This document shows positions 47,311-58,348 of a stretch of DNA of 64,000 nt, in pieces. The stretch is taken from the NCBI RefSeq assembly GCF_964340395.1, contig NC_135568.1, forward strand, positions 8,028,280 through 8,092,279, read 5' to 3'. The DNA is from Glandiceps talaboti. Taxonomy: Eukaryota > Hemichordata > Enteropneusta > Spengelidae. The first letter of the stretch is position 1; the number at the start of each line of letters is the position of its first letter. The position numbers and the translations under genes are program-made. Below the pieces are notes generated by a model, which was not told the origin of the DNA, did no database searches, and was given only the letters and a program-made list of their open reading frames with translations.

Positions 47311-48104
47311 CAAAGTGTGAAGTTTGAATCCCAAGTTCTCACATTAGTGTCATCTTATATATGTACTGCATAGATTAGATACAATATGTTCAATTTGCCA
47401 CCATGTGCGCCCAATGCTGTCAACCCAAACCCTATTTTAGACCCATTTTGACCAAAAACCAATACCATTTATATTTTGAGAAGACCCCAGACCAAAGTAC
47501 ACAATCACTGATATGAAAATGTCATCCAGCGAATTAGCTGTGGGAAATTCTGAGGGAAATTCCAAATGAGTCGAGAATTTATTATGTGGTTCCTTCCAGG
47601 ATCCCATTTTAGATCAAACAAAATCAAAATTGTGTAAAGTTGACCCCATTTTAGAGTCCTTATCTCTAAAAATACAGTACCCATTTTAGACCAAAGGGCG
47701 AAAACTCTACCCCAAAGGGCGGCACATATACGTATACCTAATAGGCAGGAATACCACCCCACCCTCGCAACTTTTGGTACCGCCGCCCGGGTAAACTTTT
47801 TTTTAGAGAAATTGACACATTTGATCTGTTTGCATTGCACAGACATTCTCTACTCAGTTGTACTTCTGCAATTTGTTAGCGTGTATTTGATGATGATGTT
47901 CCTCCATGAGAACACTTCTCAAAATGATGTACTGTAATCACTAATTATGGTTATGGGGGGCTTAAGTTATATCCAGATAGTGCTATTTAAAACCACAACT
48001 TCCTCAATAAAAATGGTGAAGATTTTAAAGGAAGTGTTTGATTTGTCAATAAATGAGAATGATTGACAAGCAGACATATAGTCTGGTTCCTATATACAAT
48101 TAGA
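47311..48104. other. Intergenic with probable old repeat
   Basis: CCCATTTTAGA occurs several times (near 47440, 47605, 47645, 47680), suggesting a decayed tandem or dispersed repeat. No gene. Confidence 0.45.
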
Positions 48105-48185
48105 TGCAATTCCCCAATATTTTGTTCATTCAGCCAAGGAAAAAACGAATGACCTAAGGGGGGCTTTGTCACTATTAGTTGCTAG
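48105..48185 (-). repeat. Dispersed repeat fragment, second copy
   Basis: Reverse-strand match to 25565-25650 (GTGACAAAGCCCCCCTTAGG). Confidence 0.7.
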
Positions 48186-48984
48186 CGGTGGGGGTGGGGT
48201 ATTTGTTTGTACATAAAAATCGACAAGTTGGAAAAAAAACCAGGATTGACTTTTTGATCTACCGAATCATTTCATTGGCTTGAATCAGTTCATTTTCCAT
48301 GAAGCTGTAAGGTATCAGTGTAATAGCTACGTGTATTTACGTCATCATGAACAAGATGATGTTTCATCAAATGTTGTAAATTCTCAACATTTTGTAGCTG
48401 TAGCAGTAGATAATAAGGTTGATATAGACAAACATAGCCAAACATTTATACCATTGCCAGGGTTAGATTGTATATTTTTTTCTGGAAATAGAAAGTATTT
48501 TGTGTCGTGAAAGGAAACAGCTGGCTTTCATTAAGAATAGAAATGAAACCATCCATGAGTCACTTTCCACTTGTTTTAATCAGTAACCCCCTTGTGGTCT
48601 GAAGATTCACATGATTTACATGTGTTATTATTTGTGTCGCTAAACTATTTTCACCAATAGATCACTACTTCATTTTGTAAATTATGGATATACTTCCCTT
48701 TGCAGTTGCATTTGTATATAGTGTAATGTCAATGCATTTTGTTTGATTCTTCAGATAAAATATCTACATTCAAAGATCAAAGATCCAGTCATAAAGTCTA
48801 CTTGAATTCACTTGGTGACTTAACCTAAGTATAACTTATAAGACATTATACATTTTCAGTGGCCCATGGCTTTATGTCGTATTGGCCAGTCGTCCCCTTC
48901 ATTGAATTATTTGTAACATTTATTGTTTGCTCTTGAGCTTTAGAAAAATACAAACATGCAGTGTTGTGTTCATATTTAGGTAAA

Positions 48985-49297
48985 TATCAGATAGTGCATA
49001 GGATTATGGCCACAGGCACCTGTTTCCCAAGATATGTTTCAGAATACATAAAAATGTTGAAAGTATTGACATATTTGGCCGATAGTATATGAAAGGGCAA
49101 AATTAACACTTTCTAGAATCATGTAAGTCTGCACACTGCGGATATGTATGGACTTACGTGATCCTAGAAACCCAAGTTATTTTACCCCTTTCATATATTA
49201 TTGGCCGAATATGTCAGTGTTATCGATATTTTATTTTATTCGGAAACATGTCTCAGGAAACAAATGCCTGTGGTTATGGCCTGATGTGTGTGTTGAT
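48985..49297. repeat. Foldback element with arms of about 145 bp
   Basis: The inner arms 49060-49129 and 49151-49222 (GGCCGATAGTATATGAAAGG against CCTTTCATATATTATTGGCC) are separated by a 21-base loop. Weaker inverted similarity extends to CACAGGCACCTGTTTCCC on the left and AAACAAATGCCTGTGG on the right. Confidence 0.85.
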
Positions 49298-49670
49298 AAC
49301 TTGTGTGCCACATTGGCTTAAAGTGAGTCAACATCAGCATTGCAACCTTTGACCTGTAAAGCAAACAACACTTCAGCCGTACCAGCTTTCCACCTTTCCA
49401 GGGTTCAAATTTTCCAGGGTCTTGACAATTCAGCTTTATGACATGCATATATGTGCATGTAGGCCAGCAATACCCTGTATAATGATGGGATATATAATAG
49501 TGAGAATTATTTGTAGTATGTGACCATGTCATGCTGGGGTTGACAAAGTACATGGAATAGTTGCAACGATAGCTTGGATTGCAATAGTAGATTTTACCTA
49601 GTTTAGTGGATTACAGTGGTGGATTTTACCTGTAGTTTAGTTACTATACTGTATGTGTAATTGTTTCCAA

Positions 49671-50071
<401 letters not shown>

Positions 50072-50107
50072 CTCACTAAAAAATAAATTGATAGTAAATG
50101 ATATAAT

Positions 50108-50305
50108 GATCTGTTGATTCACCACAGAATCTTCTACAGACACAGTCAGAGAAGATACATAAAGTAAAATCTTTTTCAAATCCTTGTAAATAATATCACA
50201 GTAATACTAGATTAATTGCTGTAGTGATCTGTTGATTCACCACAGATGCTTCTGAAGGCACAGTCTCTTGTTGAAATCCTTGTAACAATATCTCAGTACA
50301 AAATA
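50108..50305 (+). repeat. Tandem duplication of about 115 bp
   Basis: GATCTGTTGATTCACCACAG occurs at 50108 and 50226, each followed by CTTCT, CACAGTC and AAATCCTTGTAA. Confidence 0.75.
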
Positions 50306-50370
50306 GATTTATGATAAATACGTTGTGATGTATTGGTTCACAGCTGCTTAGATACAATCAGGAGAAGATT

Positions 50371-50770
50371 TAGTCTTGTTCCTGACAGACCGTATTCCGT
50401 ACTTTGTTAACTTCACACTTATACCATCTAGTCAAGCCCATGACTCTCACACAGAATTCTGTGCTCCCACCTACAGTGTTCATATAAAAATGATGATGTC
50501 GTCGTGTCCCCATGTGATTTTAGTTTAAACAGACTGGAGGTAGAGTCCTGGTGGACATTGGACATAGTCAAAACAGCTGTATCAAATGAATATTAATGAG
50601 AGATGACAACTGCCTGTCAATTTGTGATGGATTACTACTGACGCGTCGTTTGCACTTCACTCACCGTGGGGTTGAACCACAATTAACGCCTTGAGTCACA
50701 GGCTTGACTAGACTTTATAAGTGTGAAGTTAACGTAGTACGGAATACGGTCCATCAGGAACTAGACTAAA
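50371..50770. mobile_element. MITE of about 400 bp with arms of about 75 bp
   Basis: The left arm contains CGTATTCCGTACTTTG, AACTTCACACTTATA and CTAGTCAAGCC. The right arm carries these in inverse order as GGCTTGACTAGA, TATAAGTGTGAAGTTAAC and GTACGGAATACGG. The interior of about 250 bp has no coding. Confidence 0.85.
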
Positions 50771-52810
50771 GAAGATTAGACTCTTGCAAATCCTTTAACA
50801 GTCTCTCTGTAAAAATAGTTTCACACTCATGTACATGTACATGTTGGGTACATGTGGCAGCTAGCTCTTTGAAGCCAGAATGACAGTGTTTTAGTTTGTT
50901 TTAATACAGACTTCGAGTCGGTGTGTGCTGCTTGTCACAATACTATCAGATAGCAATCACAGCTGCTAAAATGAGCTCTAGTGAAAATATGAGATGTCTT
51001 CAAGTTCTACTTATCATTGTCATAACATACAATTTTTGTAGATTCTGAGTAAACGCTGAATGATTCATAGGGTAGAAGCAGATGCTAACACTAACAATGT
51101 CAGAAGACAAGACCTTTATAAATCTTGCATCTTAGTCAAAAGTAGATTCATAGAGAATATAGTAATGGTCTAGTCAGTAATCACAGCTACTATTAAAGTC
51201 AGGTCTGTTCACCGTAACACCTGAATTGGTGGCAAGGATAAAGGACCAGGGAACTCGGGTAGATTTTACCTACACATATTTACCACCCGTACATGTAACA
51301 AAAACAGTGTAAAGTACCAACACAAATGTTATCAGAAATAATTGTAATGCCATGGTGAAGCATACATGAAATATACCAGCACTTCGTTTATTCGGAGACA
51401 TAATGTGACATCACAATTGACTGATACATTGTATGTATTACAAGCATTGACAGCTGTCTATATGACCATTGTATGACCCAGACAGCTCTCCAGTCATCTC
51501 TGGGGTTTGTATGACATAGTTTGACCCGGTCAACTCCCGAGATGACAACTCGATCAGAGAGTGTTGGATATCGTAACGGCAACATTAGCTAAGTGCTATG
51601 TAATGCAATCTTAGAAAAATGTCAATATTAATATCTACAGGATGTGTTCTGATATTGATTAGAAAGTTATGTAATGCTATTAAATGTGGTTATTTGAGTT
51701 TTATGGACAACATTAGGTGTGTCAGTTATCCATTAAATGTAAAGGCGCAGTTAAGCTTAGAATTAAATTGAGGTGTTGAAAATATTTGTGAAAAGGATAA
51801 TCCTGTGCATGTAGTAGACAGATCAAAATATTGCGTTCATTTCCAATTTATTGTTCTAAATTAACTATATTTTACTGTTCTATTGATTCTTGGAACCATG
51901 AACAATACATTGTATATTCGCCAATAATCATTATGGTTTTTGATTCCACTGTTATGTGAGAATTGAGGCTAATGTGAGTACTAGGGTAGGATTGCATTAT
52001 GGGCCTTTAAGGTCAATATCTGATATTATACATACATGGAGCATATTTCTTTGTAGACTGGATGTCAACTGTGGTAACCACAGTTGTGAGTGAAGGTATA
52101 AATCGTAACGATACTGTATAGGAACTAGACTAATTTCTTATCAGTAGTCAAGATGCCATGTGGTCAGCTTTCATTGCCCATAACATAACAAATGATGACT
52201 TTGGAATGTCAGGCGTGGACATATAAATATATTGAAGTCACTATGCCAGTACATTTGTATTGTTATTAGCGTTTATTTACACTGTACTGTATTGTATTAT
52301 ATGCAGTCAGTGGGTGGGTATAGAACTACAGGTAGTCCTATTAGTAGATGAGTAAGTCAGGACTCGATTCTGACATTGTAGTCTTGACATGGTGTAGTAT
52401 CCTCATACATGTACATATCAATTGGGACAGTGTCTGAATTGAGTCCCAACGTAATCCATCAGCAAACTGTACTACATACATGTAGTATGGAACATATCAC
52501 AATAGCAATACAAAGGCATTATAGATTCAACTCAATTGATACATAAATTGATTTTTAATTCCCTGCCACTGTTAGGTGTGAGCAGTGGATAAAGTGCAGT
52601 GGAAACTACAAAATGTAGACCAGTCTAATTGCTCTGAAACTATTCTCGTGAGTTAGGTTTCAAAGAAAAACAGAATAAGAATTATACTAAGTAGGAAGGA
52701 TCCAAAAATAGTTGAAATAGTACATGTAGATGTAGCAGTATTGGAGTGAGGACTTAGTATTGGAGTGAGGACTTAGGGATTTGACTGAAAATTATTGGGG
52801 TTAGAATTTA
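50771..52810. other. Intergenic, nothing recognised
   Basis: AT-rich, no exon-like open frame. Confidence 0.5.
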
Positions 52811-52895
52811 GATGTAAAAAAAATTACATGTAAGTGGCGGGGGGGGATGTAAAAAAAGTTACATGTAAGTGGCGGGGGGGGGGGGGGGGGGGGGG
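52811..52895 (+). repeat. Duplicated GATGTAAAAAA unit ending in poly-G (G22)
   Basis: Two tandem copies of about 36 bp (GATGTAAAAAAA...TTACATGTAAGTGGC), the first ending in G8 and the second in an uninterrupted G22 at 52874-52895. Confidence 0.9.
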
Positions 52896-53529
52896 TTTCC
52901 GAGGTTGCCATGTACATAAATGTATGGTAATAAGCAAATTGTTTAGAATCCAAATTATTGACATATAGAGCTGTCTTGGTACATTATGTATGAAATTATG
53001 GGAAGTGAAATTATCAAAATTTGGGGTATGTACATATAGTCAGTTGAGATTTGATAAAACAAACAGTGCAGGATTATAATGTTTAATTTGGAGTATGGAT
53101 GTTATGTTAAAACTAAATATTTATCCGTATGGATCCAGCCAAAAAAATTATCAGAATTATGGATATCTCGTATTAATTTGGGAGGGAGGGGATATGAAGG
53201 GGGCATTAGAAATACAACATACAAAATGACACCCCCCCCCCCCTCCATGAAATATGTGTAGATGGACTATGATAGAAGGACAATAACTGGAGTTACAGTG
53301 TATATAGAATGTTATGAAAATATCTATGCTGATCAAAAATTTGATATTGGAATCAAGAATATGCAATTTTATCAATCTTAGGTCAAAATACTGAATATAT
53401 GATTGTCTATATTACAGCTGTTTTAGGTATGTAAATTACAAAATGTATTACTGCATGTCGTGATTTATATGACATCACACTTGCAGGTCTAGTTTATAAT
53501 GATTAATTGCTGTAACTGTCAAATTTCCG

Positions 53530-54080
53530 ATTAAAATGACATCAGTTCCTAAATTGCATGCTTCATACAAAATCGTGACAATAAATATAAATACAGTTGC
53601 ATTTTTTCTGTTGAACTTCTATCGACTTAATCTTTATATGAAATACTGACAAAAATGAAATCAGTTCCTAAGTTGCACTCTCGGTTGAACTTTTACTGAC
53701 TCTTGCAACATACAGAATTCTTACAAAGATGACATCTGTTCTTGAGTTGCATGCTCAGTTGAATATTTACATGTATTGATACTATCCACATACAAAATTC
53801 TAACGCTCAGTTGAACATTTATTGACACTATCCACATACAAAATTCTAACAATTGTGAAATGTGCATTCGTAAGTGAACTTTTACTTGTTATTGAAACAA
53901 ACAAAATCCTGATAAAAAGGAAATCAATTCCTGAGTTGCACTCTTAGTTAAAATCTATCGGATAATAATCCCTATACAAAATTTTAACTTTCATTTTCAG
54001 TTGAACATTTATCAACTCTATCCATTTTCAAAATGATGACAAAGATGACTTCAGAATTCTTGTGTGTAATTTGTGAGCTC
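53530..54080 (+). repeat. Degenerate minisatellite of about 75 bp
   Basis: Repeated blocks TCAGTTCCTGAGTTGCA, AGTTGAACTTTTATTGAC and ACAAAATTCTGACAA, about seven diverged units. Confidence 0.75.
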
Positions 54081-54751
54081 AGTTGAATGTGTATTAGTCT
54101 AGTTTTTATACAATTATCGTTATGATTTACACCATATTAGCATCCAGACTAGACGTGTATTGGCTATGTACGTCCATAATCCTGACAATGAATTGAACGT
54201 TGAGATCGTTTCCCCCCAAAATGACATTTTAATTACAATTTTAAACAAATCCTTTCTTCATTCAAAATACTGATAGAAGTGAGTGACTGTTATACATTCA
54301 TCAATCAAATTGACTTTTATACAGTCATACATATTACATGTAGATGACGGCTATTGTGAGTGATTTGTTTTCCCAGCTGACATCATTACTTTGATATCTT
54401 GGTGATAATAAATGATGTTGTGTATCTGTGTTGTCTTTGATGTACATAGTTCACACTTATTAAATAACCTATTTCCAACACTTACATTGAATAGACTGGT
54501 TTGGGCATTACATTCTTGTCAGTTACATAATATTATCGCATATATACATTATAATTCTCAATAGATTTGTTGGGGTAGTAGCCATGACATACATGTACCT
54601 CTTAGCTCTAACCTACGTTATATTTACAATACTTGCACATTGCAGTGAATAGACTGCCTTGTGTTGTATGTTCTTGTCATTGACATGTAGATATTATAGC
54701 ATGTATATTATAATTTTCAATAGATTTATTTGGTCATTTAGATATTATCCC

Positions 54752-54800
54752 CTTCATTCAGCCAAGGAAAATACGAGTCATCTAAGGGACCCTTGTCGTT
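54752..54800 (-). repeat. Dispersed repeat fragment, third copy
   Basis: Short reverse-strand match to 25565-25650 (CATTCAGCCAAGGAAAATAC). Confidence 0.6.
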
Positions 54801-55529
54801 GTCATGACATAGAACGACCAGAGTATATATTCCATATTTTTTTGTTGAACCTGGCTTGTGCATGGTACAATGGCTATAATTACCATTACTTGCATATTTA
54901 ACTATTTTTACATACTATTTGTAACACTTAGTAGTGCATAGGTTTCATGTTAGAAATATTCTCCCTAGAAAATGATGTCATTGAAGATTTGCATAACGAA
55001 AAAGTTACAGTAAATAACTTCTTGCTTCTAAGAAATCGTAGGGTTCTTGCTTCTAAGAAATTGTAGGGTTGAAACCACTACATCCGCACCTCATTAAGGG
55101 CTTGGGAAAATTGTAAGTTTCTATATGTGAAATATCTACCGGCCTGTCATGTGACATCCTGCTCGTTGCTTTAAAACAACAAAATTTTGGAATCAACACG
55201 CCAACGCATACAAACTTCAGAGGAAAAATATTGAAATGTAGAATGGAATGGAAGAAAAAATTCAAAAACTTCGGAACTTGTTATACCAGAAAGGAGGAAG
55301 TACGTGTTGTGTGGGAGGAACCATATACATAAGAATTACATACGTGCATAAATCACATACAGATGTAGTGTTTGGGTAGCAGCAGCATACAGTATATCAA
55401 ATTACATATATAGCAATGCAACCACATGTACAACATATAAACTACATAGTACATGTGCATGGATCGTTAACTTTTTGAACATTGTCTGTCTACACTATTC
55501 ATACACAAATTTCAAATAAAAAAAAAATA
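54801..55529. other. Intergenic, nothing recognised
   Basis: Contains a 29-bp tandem duplication (TTCTTGCTTCTAAGAAAT, near 55017-55070). Confidence 0.5.
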
Positions 55530-55742
55530 CATGTACATGTACAAATACAAATAGGAATTTGAATACAAATGTGAACATGAATACAAATATGAACTTGAAT
55601 ATGAATACAAATACAAAGACGAGTAGGAATATGAATACAAATACAAAGTGTGAATACAAAAATGAATGCAAATACAGACTAGTACATATACAAAATATTG
55701 TAGCAATACAAAAGCAAATACAAATACAAATACAAATACAGA
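55530..55742 (+). repeat. Hexanucleotide-like (ACAAAT)n array
   Basis: Imperfect ACAAAT / ATGAAT repeats. Confidence 0.85.
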
Positions 55743-55984
55743 ACTTGTTTTAGTCTTCATTAACCATGATGAAATGTGTGCTGAAGTAAAAGTTTCAAAG
55801 TATAGTGTACATAGACCTATTTGATTAATCACCCTGTCAATAATATCTAATGTTAACCGTGTCAAACAACTGTACAGATAAATTTTGTTCGGAGTGTCAT
55901 GTGTTCCCAAGCACTGTACATTAATTACCACTGTGATCAATCAGTATCTGGTACCAAAGTACTACCTGTGATGATCTGCCATTG

Positions 55985-56180
55985 CAAAGACCTATAGTCT
56001 GTGTCTTCTAGCTTCATCATGCCACCCTACTTTGAAAAAGTTGTAGGCTAAACTATATGACAAATCCGTACCTACCCTACTTTAGCAGACCTATAGTCTA
56101 TACTATACATGTACCATACAATGCATCCATGTCACCCTACTTGGCAGACCTGTGGTCTGCTCTATGATGCATCCATGCCC
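55985..56180 (+). repeat. Degenerate repeat of about 60 bp
   Basis: CACCCTACTTTG, CAGACCTATAGTCT and ATGCATCCATG recur in order, about three units. Confidence 0.6.
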
Positions 56181-56689
56181 GCCTCTCAGCAAGCACTCCT
56201 ATAAGAGAACACAGGTTAATATGATAGAGAAGGGGTGAACAAATCATTTTGTGAACTGGTGGTCTGCGGACCAGAGCCTAGTGGTCCCGCTGAAAGAATT
56301 AGTGGTCCCAGGTCCCGCTAATTTGAAACATCACATGTAAATCTTGCCTGTGAATCTGTATATTCAGATGACTTTTTAACACAGTTATTAACAGTAAGGT
56401 ACTGGTCCGACGGACCAGACAAGGTAAAATTTGTGTGGTCTGCCCAAAAAAATCGCTAGTCCCTGACCCAGGACCAGTGGATTTGTTCACATCACATATA
56501 TTGCAATTTGATTATAGACTGTAAATTTATGTTTACCAGCTAGCCATGGAAGAATGGTTTAGTTGATGAGACCACCATTATCAGTCTGACTCTACAGTGA
56601 TTTATTTGTGTAGACTTCCAGTCAAACATTTTTCTAAGCTTCCACTGTTGCAGGTAGACCATAGATTAGACTGTCTTGAAGTTGGTTTT

Positions 56690-56910
56690 TTAGAGAGTTT
56701 CTTGAGATAGTAATACCAAGACACAAGTCTCGGGGCACGAGAGCTACATTGTACTTGGGATAGTAACACCAAGACAAGTCTTTGGCCTGGAGAGCTTCTT
56801 GAGATAGTAACACCAAGACAAGTCTCTGGGCTAGAGAGCTTCTTGAGATAGTAACACCAAGACAAGTGGTCTGTAAAGAGCTTCTTGAGATAGTAACACC
56901 ATGACAAGTG
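56690..56910 (+). repeat. Minisatellite of about 55 bp
   Basis: About four to five units of CTTCTTGAGATAGTAACACC followed by AAGACAAGTCTCTGGGC. Confidence 0.85.
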
Positions 56911-57419
56911 TCTAGGCTATGCTGTAAGTTGATACTTAGAATCATGAATATTTTCTGTCAAAACTTTTGTGTACTGAAAGATGCACTTTAAAAAAATGTC
57001 AACAACAAGATGACGTATTTTGGTTGTTCTAAAAAAAAAACACTTTGATTCATGAAAGTAGAAAATGACATATTTAGGGTTGTTGTAAGATTTACATGAA
57101 ACTTGAAAGTTAAAAAATTGTCAACCAGACAATAGTGGATGATATGTTTGGTTGTTATAGCATAGAACAAGGAAGTCAAGTGAGTGGGTGTATAGACTGG
57201 TGGGTGGAGATAGGATCGTAATGTGGATACTGTAACTATTGTAGTTTGTTTACCATGAATACTTGTCTGTCATGCATTATTAGCTCAGGTCACTTGATGA
57301 CTCAGTTCTTGACTACAAAGAATAAGGAAGGGTACTTAGTACAAAGAGAAAGTAAATTTTAATGTCTTCATAATGCGTGACATAGATGTTCTCTCCAGTG
57401 TTCACTTATACGCGGTCAG

Positions 57420-57740
57420 GTGATGGTCTAGTGGTCAGTTGTGGGTTTGGGTTAAGAAAAGTTTATATCCATAAATGGTAATGTGGTGTCCATTAATGGT
57501 GTAGTGGTCAACTGGGGTGGTGAGGTGAAAAACACTTTATTTCTATAGTTGGTCTGGTGGTCAACCCTGGTTAGGTATAGAAAGGTTTATTTATATAAAT
57601 GATCCGTGGTCAACTGTAGTGTATGCAGTATCCATATATGGTGTTGTGGTAAACTGGTCAGGTGCAAAAAGGTTATAAATGGTCTAGTGGTCAACTGTGT
57701 GGTCAGTTGAAGAATAGTACATTTCCATAAAATAGTCCAG
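57420..57740 (+). repeat. Degenerate minisatellite of about 50 bp
   Basis: TAGTGGTCAACTG, GGTCAGGTG and TTTATATCCATAAATGGT recur with irregular spacing. Confidence 0.6.
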
Positions 57741-58348
57741 CTGGTCAACAGTTTGGTCAAGTGGTTGTGAAGCATGTCATCACAAACAAAAGACTTGTTC
57801 ACATTAGATTGTTTCCATGACAACACTTCTGGTGTGTACATATGTTGAGTAAAAAGAGCACAAAAACTGTGGCAATGTAAAGAGGAACAACACTTGAGGA
57901 AAATAGAGACTTTTTGGTTCTGGAATTATTTAATGATTTTATATCACCTGCAATTACATATACATGTGCTTGTGATTTTAGAGAAATGTGTCAAGGGCTT
58001 GAGCGGTGCACCAGAGGTCCTGCTTGACTTTTATTTAGCAACCTTCTGAACACAGATAAGAGGTCTTGTAGTCTAGTGCCTTCCATGGATCAAATCTTAA
58101 GATCTCTCTCTTTACTTACAGGGTGAAGAGATGTTTCAATACCATGTGTTACATCTAGACAAGAGGTTGTACTACACAACAAGACTAAACTTAGTTTTGA
58201 TTTCACAGCATTTTCATCCAAAGTACATGTACTGCATATTCCAACATCCTAAATTGTATCGGCTTCCCTCATTCTAATTCATTTTATTTCTACATTATAT
58301 TTTTCAGCGTAACTGTGTGTGTAATTATTGTAGTGTATACGACTCAAC
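57741..58348 (+). other. Upstream region and 5'UTR of the gelsolin-like gene
   Basis: A pyrimidine-rich acceptor (TATTTTTCAG, ending at about 58308) lies 40 bp before the start codon, so an untranslated upstream exon and 5' intron are likely. Promoter not identified. Confidence 0.4.
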
